From Xanthostigma xanthostigma (Eukaryota > Arthropoda > Insecta > Raphidioptera > Raphidiidae), in NCBI GenBank assembly GCA_963575645.1, contig OY754469.1, positions 38,274,753 to 38,338,752 on the forward strand: a DNA stretch of 64,000 nt. Direction: 5' to 3'. The notes under the pieces are model-generated. The model did no database searches and was not told where the DNA came from. It saw only the letters and a program-made list of their open reading frames with translations. Below are positions 12,701 through 22,089 of the stretch, piece after piece. A program made the translations under genes and the position numbers. Numbering within the stretch: the stretch's first letter is position 1; the number at the start of each line of letters is the position of its first letter.

Positions 12701-13785
12701 TCGCCCAACAGCATTTACACGGTTAAAATTACAGTCGACGGGGAAGAAATCTTGGGAACAGGTAATCAATACAGTTCTTACTTATTAAGGAGGTTGAGCC
12801 GTTTTATGAAGATAATGAAAAAATCTGAAATAAAGTTTTTTTAATAGATTTTTTTATGACAAAATTTTCTGTAAAAAATCCAAAATCATTAGGAGATTTA
12901 TAAAGTTAAAAATTAAAAAAAACTTTTACATGTAGTCTTATGGAAAATGTGTCAAGCTAGCATGCAAACTGTTCATTTTAATTTTTTGCAAATAACCAAA
13001 TAATGTCAGGAGTTCCGAAAACTATTTATGTAAATCATCGATGTCTTATGCATATTTTAATATTTTTTCCAATTTAATTAGGAGACTTTTAAACAACAAA
13101 AAAATTATTAAACCTTGGCAATTTTCGATTATGGACATTTATTCTTGACAGATTTAACAATTTTAACTGAATTTTCAACTTTTTAATGATTTAATTTTAA
13201 TTTTTATTACTTCTAATTTCTTTTTTTAATTATTTACTGCAAAAAATATGTAAAATACAGATATTTACATAAATTTATTTTTTTTAACCTAACTTTGTAC
13301 AAAAAATTCAAAAGTTAGTCCATTAAGTATAAAGTACTGAAATAATTAATTAATATTAAAAAAATTAATTATTTATGCCTCTATGACAATAATTTATTGG
13401 TATCATCGTCTTATAAACTATAAAAGTTCCCATTTAGAATTCGTCTTACTTTTGATTGGGACTGTAACCGATCAACCTCCTTAATAGGCGATACTACAAA
13501 AATTTGAATAATTATTTCCCGGCCTATCCGGTGGCAGAAGATATTCCTGATAGATTATAGATGCTCGACAGGCAAGGTCACCGGCGTCTATGTGCGTATT
13601 AAAGAATCTGCCAGCCAACATACACAATCCAACTGCTACGAACTTGGGTTCAAGTTATTTGTTTTGTTGCAGGTCCCAACAAAAAAGCGGCTCGCAAGAA
13701 TTGTGCTCAAATTGCAATGGAAAAACTCTACGATATCAAGTATCCACGTGAAGACTTCACAGCTGATCTATCAATGGCTAAATAA
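3797..13785 (+). CDS. Protein with two double-stranded-RNA-binding domains, possibly DIP1-like
   Basis: Six exons join in phase: 3797-3830, 3903-3979, 7702-8035, 11207-11566, 12462-12761 and 13673-13785, giving 405 residues. Residues 1-37 are a short polar leader. Residues 38-110 are a glutamine/proline-rich low-complexity region. Then come KKPWKTGVKLSKKQRRERR (a basic nuclear-localisation-like patch) and dsRBD 1 at about 173-237 (SALMVLNELVGPVNF...KSAAKQKAAEQALKSI). An acidic linker follows, then dsRBD 2 at about 321-388, ending in GPNKKAARKNCAQIAMEKLY. Each domain keeps the alpha-beta-beta-beta-alpha pattern with the basic second helix that grips dsRNA. There is no deaminase or RNase domain, so it is not ADAR or Dicer. 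The two-dsRBD, Q-rich layout recalls Disco-interacting protein 1, but I cannot prove orthology. Exon 3 may also be a first exon from an internal promoter. The tail is convergent with moonraker. Confidence 0.85.
3980..6751. other. Intron 2 of the dsRNA-binding protein gene, left part
   Basis: About 2.8 kb of AT-rich intron. Two minus-strand open frames (4910-5194 and 5231-5491) have no recognisable domain or splice context. No clear transposon ends are seen. Confidence 0.5.
6752..7105. mobile_element. hAT MITE with perfect target duplication AACTCGTT
   Basis: The ends TAGTGTCCGACCGAAA and TTTCGGTCGGACACTA are perfect inverted repeats. They are flanked by the 8-bp duplication AACTCGTT at 6744-6751 and 7106-7113. 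The 354-bp interior carries a poly(A) run and repeated CCGAAACC-type units, with no transposase frame. The TAGTG terminus and 8-bp duplication are hAT hallmarks. Confidence 0.9.
7114..7701 (+). promoter_or_regulatory. Possible internal promoter of the dsRNA-binding protein gene
   Basis: A TATAAG box (about 7562) is followed downstream by initiator-like TCAGTAC (about 7670) and then by ATG 7702, the first codon of exon 3. Base composition is more GC-rich than the surrounding intron. The acceptor ATCCAG before ATG 7702 has a poor pyrimidine tract but a CTAAT branch-like site. Exon 3 could therefore be a spliced internal exon, an alternative first exon, or both. A start here would give a 368-residue isoform lacking only the polar leader. 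Confidence 0.35.
8204..8724. mobile_element. hAT MITE, TAGTGATGTGCCGGAT family, copy 1
   Basis: The ends TAGTGATGTGCCGGAT and ATCCGGCACATCACTA are inverted repeats, and the interior carries tandem TATCCGCGGATA-type units. The same family lies at 59904-60637 in opposite orientation, and one isolated end is at 56961. Both full copies hold an internal hairpin built from GGAAAGAGACAATCTGTTAT and its complement. No target duplication remains around this copy, so it is probably older than copy 2. Confidence 0.8.
9617..10277. mobile_element. DNA transposon fragment, ACAGGGTGTTTCAT ends
   Basis: The ends ACAGGGTGTTTCATAAACAT and ATGTTTATGAAACACCCTGT begin long inverted repeats of about 100 bases, with the shared block GGACAGGGGTTTATTG further in. 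The flanks read ATAT/ATAT, consistent with a TA duplication. The interior keeps a minus-strand frame resembling the arthropod DUF4817 helix-turn-helix of transposases. The 661-bp copy is a deletion derivative of a larger element. Confidence 0.8.
9833..10018 (-). pseudogene. DUF4817-like helix-turn-helix remnant of a transposase
   Basis: The 61-codon frame starts MAQFSYAELADMHFIYGKAE and continues with GNGRRAERLYAARFPARRHP and a DRGIFSRIH block. This pattern (ADM-F-YG, GN-R-A-RLY--RFP-R-HPDR) is that of the arthropod DUF4817 domain found at the N-terminus of transposable-element proteins. The frame ends soon after and no catalytic DDE region follows, so it is a remnant inside the 9617-10277 element. 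Confidence 0.7.
10347..11007. repeat. Large foldback element with three inner hairpins
   Basis: Arms at 10347-10521 and 10836-11007 are inverted copies about 170 bp long, starting GAAGCCATTTTGTACGTGG and ending in the complement. Inside lie three further inverted repeats: about 10532-10620 (AAGCTTAGAACATTTTACAT), about 10629-10714 (TTTTGCTCGACG around a GC-rich core), and about 10716-10832 (GGGAAGTAAAGTAAGAAA). The element sits 200 bases upstream of exon 4 of the dsRNA-binding protein gene and would fold strongly in the pre-mRNA. Confidence 0.8.
11684..12186. mobile_element. Non-autonomous element with GGCACTTCACATGGCTATT ends, copy 1
   Basis: The ends GGCACTTCACATGGCTATT and AATAGCCATGTGAAGTGCC bound about 503 bp. 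Copy 2 lies at 43305-43809 in reverse orientation. The similarity runs on past the named ends (TTTATGCC on one side, ACYTTTAYAT on the other), so the true termini may be slightly wider. No target duplication is clear. The interior has a plus-strand frame MNWDNETVLKFLEF at 11982-12023, resembling the start of a MADF/Myb-SANT-like domain. Confidence 0.7.
12257..12312 (-). mobile_element. Isolated hAT-type end
   Basis: Read on the minus strand this is CAGGCCTGGGCAAATGGCGG followed by CCCGCAGTAG...CGGCCCGCGAAAC. The CAG terminus with repeated GGCCCGC units is typical of Charlie-like hAT elements. I could not find the opposite end, so this is a fragment. Confidence 0.5.
12789..13480. mobile_element. 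TTAA-flanked MITE in intron 5 of the dsRNA-binding protein gene
   Basis: GGAGGTTGAG at the left and TCAACCTCC at the right are inverted ends immediately flanked by TTAA (12785-12788 and 13481-13484). A TTAA duplication is the signature of piggyBac and of some Kolobok elements. The 692-bp interior is very AT-rich with no coding content. Confidence 0.65.
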
Positions 13786-13786
13786 A
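13781..13786 (+). terminator. AATAAA overlapping the stop codon of the dsRNA-binding protein gene
   Basis: The TAA stop (13783-13785) is embedded in AATAAA. If this signal is used, the 3' UTR is only about 15-30 bases. No other perfect AATAAA is seen before the convergent moonraker 3' end. Confidence 0.4.
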
Positions 13787-13870
13787 GGTCTTCCTTCATT
13801 TTAAAATAATAATTTATCAACTACATAACGATTTGTTTTATATAATTATGTAACAATATGTAAACAAAAC

Positions 13871-13876
13871 TTTATT
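13871..13876 (-). terminator. Poly(A) signal of the moonraker-like gene
   Basis: AATAAA on the minus strand lies about 81 bases past the moonraker stop codon at 13957. It is only 86 bases from the convergent gene's stop codon, so the two 3' ends are nearly abutting. Confidence 0.5.
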
Positions 13877-13956
13877 ATTAGTGTTTTACATTGACAAGAA
13901 ATTTTTTTTGGATTTTTTTTGTTTTTTTTTTATAATTGCAATCAAAGAACCGCAGA

Positions 13957-16900
13957 TCACTTAAATTCCATTTCATACAGTTTCAAAAGATGTTTATCTA
14001 TGTCTACTTCCTGTGTTACATTGTCCAGTGCTTCATCTAAAAGTTGATCTGAAATTCTAAAGAAAAAGAATGTATTATTAATTTTATATACCCACTGATT
14101 TTAATGGTGTGAATACAACGGATAGCGGCCATTGTGCTGTAGCGCGCCATATTTATGAGGAAGTTTTTTGGCGGGCTGTTTGATTTGGCATGTTTCAAGT
14201 AGGAGAGTACCTAATAGCAATAAGAACACGTATTCAAAATATGTTCAATACTTTGCACACAATAATCACTGCCGCCCTAACCTAAAAAGCGATATCTCAA
14301 TTTTAGTTCATTAATTTTTACAATTTATTATGAGAATATCCCTTATCCTACAACGCTAGAAAGCAGTAAGAGCACTAGATTATTTAACAAAAAAATATCT
14401 TAGGCAGTTCGCAGTATGTTCGCACAACAATTTGAGTTACTGTTTTTAGGTTAGGACGACATTAGTAAACATAACGTAAACGTAGTGCATGACGTCAGCA
14501 CATCAGCTCCCTCACTTGTGTGCCTGGCCACTTCTAAAAGAGTTTCAAGCGTTGTACAAACAACGTGATGTCTGTATCTCCGCTATCCATCCATTATATT
14601 TAAATTCAGTGGAATTTTAGTTGTAATAGAAAAATAATTAATTATTAACGTACTGCAAAGGTCAGGTTTAATGTTAATGAGAAATGTTGCATGTAGATTT
14701 TCTTAAGATGACGAAATAAAACGATAAAACATTAATTCAAAATTGAGTATTTCTCGATAATAACCTCCTTAATCCAAATATAATACGCGCCACGAATCTA
14801 AAAGGCTCTGAAGTTAGATGCGAATGCGGGCTTGCGCTTGTACAGTCTGTTGAAAAACTACAAACTCGCAACTCAACAAAACTACAATAACAACTTGACA
14901 ATAGCGTACTTGACTGTACTTTAAAGCAGGAAAGTGACAAATGCAACGAGCGATCACAGCCAATCACCGACGAGCGCACGTTCCGTGCAGGTAGCCTTTG
15001 CGACGCTGTTTGTGACTAACTTCCGAACCTTTTAGATCCGTGGCGCGTATTATACCGTTGTTTATACGACGTTTCTGCGGATTCTCTATTTCAAGCCCTC
15101 AATTCCCACGTTCTAATCCGAGAATTGGTAAAAGAAAATGCAATTTATTATATATGTCCAACTCTTCAAAAAATTGTAGATGACATCTCTAAATAATATC
15201 ACAAAATTGCTATCTGCGTTCTTCTACACTGCACAATGGATTTTGAAACGGTTTTCACCATCATGTAGAGAATTTCTTCCGAAAGGTTTATGTGTATTGT
15301 GAAAAATAACTAATAATTTAGTGATGATGATCCTGTTTAAATGTTGGAAGATTAAAGGATGAATCCTGGTGGCATAGGATCAATGAACTAAGCAAATACT
15401 GAAGGTATTTTTATTACATTTTATTGTCTGACGTTTCAGCAAACTTTATGCCATCTTTGGAGAATCAATGCTGTCTGTTTATGTGTATAATACATTCGTA
15501 TCAAATTTAAAACTCGGTGTTTAGTGATCAAGCTGTAAATAGACGCTTTCCTTACGCTGAGTCATTAAAATAATTTACTACAGAATTGTAGGTGTTAAAA
15601 AGGCCTACAGAAAAGTCAGCGGTAGCATATTATGTCCTATCCACTAAGGATGACCTACAGTAACCATTTTCATCTTTCAAAAATTTGATCAAAAATAATG
15701 AGTTACTTGCCAAACAATTTTGACCCAATATGGTATTAATCCTTAGCCAATTAAATATGTTACTTACCTGGGTTTAATTTAGATCAAAATTGACCCCTAC
15801 ACCACATCAGTTAATAAATGAATATCTTAAAATATTCAAAGATTTAAAAAGTTGCTCGCAACAAAATAATTGGCGAAATTTCTGAAGCTATTTGACCGAC
15901 ATAGTGTTAATCCTCATCTAAATACGTTAGTAAATGATAAATTCGTGTATGCTATAATTTAATCGACTGTTTCTCAATAACTATTGAGAATTGGCCATAT
16001 GTTCTTATCAACTGTTTTGCTCAAAATGAATGATACTAGAACACTGAAATCCTTCAGAAACAGCCTGTATACAGGCGGCATCGCAAAAAACTTCAGACAA
16101 AGTTATATGTGTTTGGAATAAATTAATTAGGTGAAATTTGCTTATTTTTCTTTCTTCCCTCCATATAACTAAAACTCTAATTTTTAACGAGAAAAAATGC
16201 TTGGTTCCTTGAGATTCGTTATAAAGAGGTTACACTGTATTTGAATTTGACCCTAGAACTAGGAAAAGCACGCGCGAAGAATTCCAAACTTGATTGGAAG
16301 AAGACGAGAGAAGTGACGTCACGCCACTCAAAAACAGCCGAACTCATAATAATTTAGTAATTTTTAAAGATCCTTAATTTCAGTTTTTCGTCATTTAGTT
16401 TCATTAATAAAAAAATACACGAAACGTCTACGTTGCAAATTATTTCAGATTATTATTAAGGAATAATAAATTGAAAGGATGGATTGGCACTAGACCAAAA
16501 TAATCCTTACGGTTCGACATTTTGCCTCAAGAATTAGAATTTCACGGTAACATTTTAACCGTAATTGCGTTCACAATAATATTAGTTAAAATGGATGCAT
16601 GTCATTTGATTAAAACTGATAAGATGCAATAATAATTTCACTTTTGAATACTAATTATTGTTCGATCGTCATTTTTATTTTTAGTTAACAATGAAATTAT
16701 TAAACAAATTAATATTCATAACTGTGCAATTTAAATTAACTATGTCAACTTAAAAATGTTTGTGCCCTTTTGTGGGGGGAAAAAGACGACCGACATAATT
16801 ACATGTTTGATTAAAATCAATACTAATCAATCAGTATTGATAATTAAACGCAAGGGAAGGCTGCCTGTGTTCCGATTTCAATAACATTTGCCCAACCTCC

Positions 16901-19900
16901 CCCCCCTCCATCATCCACTCAAAGGATATTTGACTTTGTTCGCGTTAAAGTAGGACTCCAATACAAATAATAGTGGGTTATGTTAGTTATGTATCAAGTG
17001 CGTTTATTTTATGAAGCAGCTTGACATTACGATAAAACAAGCGTTCAGCAAGTTCTAACAGTCGCGCAAGTCATAAAATAATCAGACTCGTCAGTCGAGC
17101 TATATACAGTATTTTTAGCACGTGAGCATCACTCACATAAGCTCACGAAGGAAGTGAAACTTCTTTAGAGTTATGAACTCGTTTTTCATTGATGCGTTAT
17201 CGACTTTTTGATCCCGTTGTTTTTTTATATTTCCTCGCCGTTGAATTATTTCCCCTTTAACGTTACAGAAAATGTCAAACAGTTGTACGTCGCTCTAGAA
17301 GTTTCACTTTAAAATTATAAATAAAAATTTGAAATGCTACTAGGCCCAAAATATATCCTTACCTCATGGTAACCTTAAAAAAGTGTGAATCTAATATAAA
17401 AAGAATAATAAAAGAAATTAAAAACCCCTTTGCACTCCGGGAGTGCCGGCAGAAGTGAAAACTTGAATATTAACGTCTAACGAATTTTCGATCAAAATGG
17501 TTTGTATCATAGATTGCATTTTTATGTACGATATTTCAACGCTAGATGTCTAACGTTGTATAAATAAAAGTTTTCGTCTTACGCATTTTCGATCAGGACA
17601 CGTGACCTTGACGCGAGTTTAACATTTTTTACCCATTACAAAAAAGTGTACAACGCCGCTAAAGAAGTTTTCACTTCAAAAAAAAAAAAAATAATATACC
17701 ACATTTTTAAAGCGAACTAAAGCGTATAAAATAATTTCTCTACAGACAAATTTTTAAAATGCTTGATTTGAAACAAAAAAACGTGGTTCGCATTATTCGT
17801 TTTAATATCTCATAAATAGATTCTTTTATTGATATAGCTACTCTCTACACTTCTGTCGAATGCGTCCCACGTTTTTCGTTTCAAATTCTACAACTCAAAA
17901 ATCTGCCAGTAAAGAAATTATTTTATACTTTTTAGTTTATTTTAAAAACGTGGTAGGTATACCAATTTTTTATATTTCTTTTATTATTTTCTGGTATTGT
18001 CATCTAATTCTGAGTTATGTTAAAAACTTCAAGTATCTATCTCATCAGGAAGATAATTTAAAATCAGTTCCACCCGGACAAATATACAAGAAAGCGAGTT
18101 AATAAAAACGTGGTAAAAATAATAATCGTGGCTCTACAAAGGAAGAAACTAAGAAACGTACCTAGAAATAATTTCCCACGGCTTCCTTCCTTTTTTCATG
18201 ACATACAAATTATTCCCTCTAGAATAATTGGCATACTGCTCTCTGTATTTAATTAGTCTGCTGAAAATCGGCTGCGGCATTCTCAGCTGAACTTTGTTGG
18301 GCGCCGCTGGTGCGGGCGATTGCAGCGGGCTTGTTTCCTTTTCAGATAAACAATCGGCCGGTATTGTTTTCGCGGCAGGACGTTGTTGTTTTTCACCTCC
18401 GTCGATATTCGTTTGCGAAGTGTTCGTAGCTACAGATTCCGTTTGCATCGGCATTAATGGAAGCTCGTTAGCCGGCGGAAGACAGATTAACTTCACGTTT
18501 TTCAACGGCGACGACCTTGAACTAAAAAAACAACAAAAAGCATTTAATTAGTTCGCCGATATCAAATTAGGTGATAAGAAACAATATAACGTGTTTTGGG
18601 TGTGCCATAACACTTAGACTTTGGTACTGAAAAGTGTGATTTCTAATGCGAGATCGGACCGTTTAACGTTTGCGTTAAATATTTAACGCTAAACGAAAAA
18701 ATAACCATGGCAACGAGAAACAAATCGTATAATGTCATACATTTCTATTATATTTCTCTGTAATTGTCAATTTATAACATTCAACTTCTAAAATAACTGG
18801 AGATCATTATGATTGATTTATTTGACTGTATCAAACAACCAAACTTTAAGGGCATGAAATCAGAATCTTGTCATGATGAATCCAACTACGGCACTGAATA
18901 TTAAATTTTAATTGCGGGAAAATAAGAACGTTAGGTTATAATATACAAGCACATAGCATTAGTTTGCTATTGTTGTTATGAAACACACACTGTTATCGTG
19001 ATAAGCGTTAACCAGCGTCGGTCTGGCACCGGGAATACCGGGACTTTTCCCAGTGGGCCGCCGATCTTCCGTGGGCCGGTCCGGATCTTTTTCTTCTTAG
19101 TTATAGCCACGGATCTAAAAGGTTCGGAAGTTAGTCACAAACAGCGTCGCAAGGGCACATTTTAGACTCCCACTACCTCCCAGCTACTTGCACGGAACGT
19201 GTACTCGTCGGTGATTGGCCGTGATCGCTCGTTGCCTTTGTCAATTGTCGCTTTCCTGCTTTAAAGTCGAGTACGCTATTGTCAAGTTGTTATTGCTATT
19301 TTAGTTTTGCTGAGTTGCGAGTTTGTAGTTTTTCAACAGACTGTAAAAGCGCAAGCCCGCATTCGCATCTAACTTCCGAGCCTTTTAGATTCGTGGCGAG
19401 TATTATACATGGTCATGCAGAGGCATGATGAGTTCATGTACAATGTTTTTACAATTTACCCGGTAACTTTTTAGGTCCCCGACCAAGGGCGTAGATAAGG
19501 GATATAGGGGTAATTACCTCCCCCCAGGATCATAATAAAAAAATAAAACTGAAAATAATACGAATTTCTGCCTAAAAAAATAAAATTTAGAAACACTTCT
19601 TGAAAAAAAATTTTGTAAAATTGGTTTGGAAATTGATATTTTGCTTGGCACATTCCTTTGTGAGTATTCTTAAAAAAATTGATTTTTTTTTCATTACCCC
19701 CCAGAAAAATATAATATCTACGCCCTTATCCCCGACCTACCCTGACGTTAACTGTTTCCCGGTTAGGAGCCACGAGATGTATTGAACGGGAAAGGATAAA
19801 AGAGGCTAATAGGCAAGGTTTCAATTTAATTATATTCATAAATAGGGGTAAACAGTAGGGATATCAAAAAACAGAACCTGAAAAAAGTCTTTGGGTGCGT

Positions 19901-22058
19901 TTTTTTTTTCCTTTGAACTCCCAGTTCGGAGTCTTGCAAAGACGGCAACCCTCCTGACAACCCTAACGTGAAATGACAAAGTTGTTCATTTGTTCGCGTT
20001 TCGAATACTGAATGAAAAGTTCTCAATACTCATTGAGAATAATATGCAAAGCACATTGTAATTGATTGTTCATTGACTAACCAGTTTTGGTTCTTCAATG
20101 AGACAATCAAACGCTCAAATAAATATTATGGCAGCAGAGCGTATAGTACATAATAACACAGAGTATTCTGTCGCGAAAGACGTTTTCGCTATACGTCGCG
20201 TACAGTTAATCCAGTTATGTCCAAATATGGCCAGGCAAATGTCATGCCGTACACACAAAAGGGCTTGTGATTAACACAGTTTATTAATCTCAAGGACACG
20301 GTAATAAATCCTAATTTAATTGTAAACATGTTTAAATTTTTATTTGCCAAATGACGATTTTTATTACATTTTCTTATTTATTTTAAGACCCGTCGCGAAT
20401 ATCTCTAATCTTGCACAGTTCCGGATTAACCTATAAGCAAATTAAGCAATTGCTTAGGGCATCACGTCTCAGGGGGCACCAAGAAACACAACTCAGAAAT
20501 GAAAAGTACCTCACTAAACCGTGTCAACAATTTTTTTTCCTTTTTGTCATGTTCTCAAAAATTTGATCTATACTGGTAGGTATGTCTTTAGTGTATAAAA
20601 GATAAAAATAAACAATAATTTATTTTTGAAAATGAAAAAGATGAAAACATTATTTCCTAAGGATTCTATTTTTTAAATTTTAATTAAGTTTTGGAACTCG
20701 TTTTCTATTGTATAAAAATGCCTAAGGTCCAATTTTATAGACAGCCAAATTTTCAAGGAGAGCATTGATTGTAAAATTCAATTATTTTCCTAAAAATCTA
20801 TGCTTTTTAACTTTTTTCTATCAATTAGAATTTTTTTTATAAACTGAACATATTAAAGATGGGGCCCATAAGCAAGAAATGCTTAGGGCATCAAGGAGTC
20901 TTAATCCGGCACTGATCTTGCATAATACAGAAAAAAATTTTCACACGGTAAAAAATTTATCCGAATCGATTTATATATTATAGGTAATATGTGAAACAGC
21001 GATTATTAAAAATATGGGCTAAGTATTTTACACCAACCGCCGTACTCAAGTCTATTGAACAGCACTAGTAAAGTTTTACCAGAGATAAGTTTTACTAATT
21101 TAATCATCTCTTGATGATGCTAACATGACTAGCGAGGAAAAAATCATCATCATTTCAGTTTTACTGTTTAGTTGACACTTTTTTTAAGTGAAACTAGTTG
21201 CTCGAAAGTAAAATACCTTAAAGCCTTATCAAGTGGAACATAATTTATGATAATTTAATATATTCTTACTAACAATTATTACCTACTCTTTTGTTTATTG
21301 ATAAGACACGAAATATTTGAAAAACAACTGATTATTCATAGTTTTGTGGGTAGATATCAGCGTTGCCAGACGTCCCGATTTTTAAATCAAAATTAAATGT
21401 CCCGCGCGGGACAGGCTCAGTCCCGCTTTTCGGGCATAACTTTAAAAGAAGTTAAATCTTCACAGAAATATCATGAATAAGTAATTCTTATAAATAATTA
21501 TTCTCTTATTGTAAGTTGCAATTTGTAACACTCACTCCACAGACTATTGTTTGAAACGCCATATTTTTCTAATGAATAAAACTTTTTTGATTTTGATTTC
21601 TGTTTTTTTTTTTTTTTTATTCTGAAGACGAATAAGACTCAACTATTTAACGATAGGGTAAATCTGATTTAAAATATTATTTTTTTATTAAAATACATTT
21701 TCTATGGCTATTTTTTCTATGTATTGTCACGTAAACGTAATTTTAATTCAAATAAAAAGATGAATATGTAGGTATTTAAAAACTTCTGATTATAGGTATA
21801 CGTTTTTTTACTATGTCCCGCTTTCGACAAAAGAATCCCGCTGTTTTCACTCAAAGAGTTCCAAAATCCCGACTCGGCAAAAAAAACAACTGGCAACGCT
21901 GGTAGATATGATGTTCGTTTTATGACAAATGAATCCAGGAAATTTAAAAAACAAAATTCAGACGAATAAGTACCTAATACTAATAAAGTAAACAATCAAT
22001 AGAAAGCCATTGGGTTGGGTTGTGTAATACGAAAATATTTCTTGCGGATTTTTAAAAA

Positions 22059-22089
<31 letters not shown>

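Larger units (their letters stand above)
15055..18161. other. Left part of moonraker intron 11
   Basis: AT-rich intron with transposon scraps. Around 15425 a GACGTTTCAG...CATCTTTGGAGAA block resembles ends of Penelope-like or other insect repeats. A perfect GCACTCCGGGAGTGC palindrome lies near 17432. Two blocks resembling GAAGTGAAACTTC lie near 17151 and 17664. The 80-residue open frame at 17860 is unsupported. Confidence 0.45.

Noticed and set aside
18294-18551. 85-residue plus-strand frame
   Set aside because: It is antisense to moonraker exon 11, whose phase fits both neighbours.
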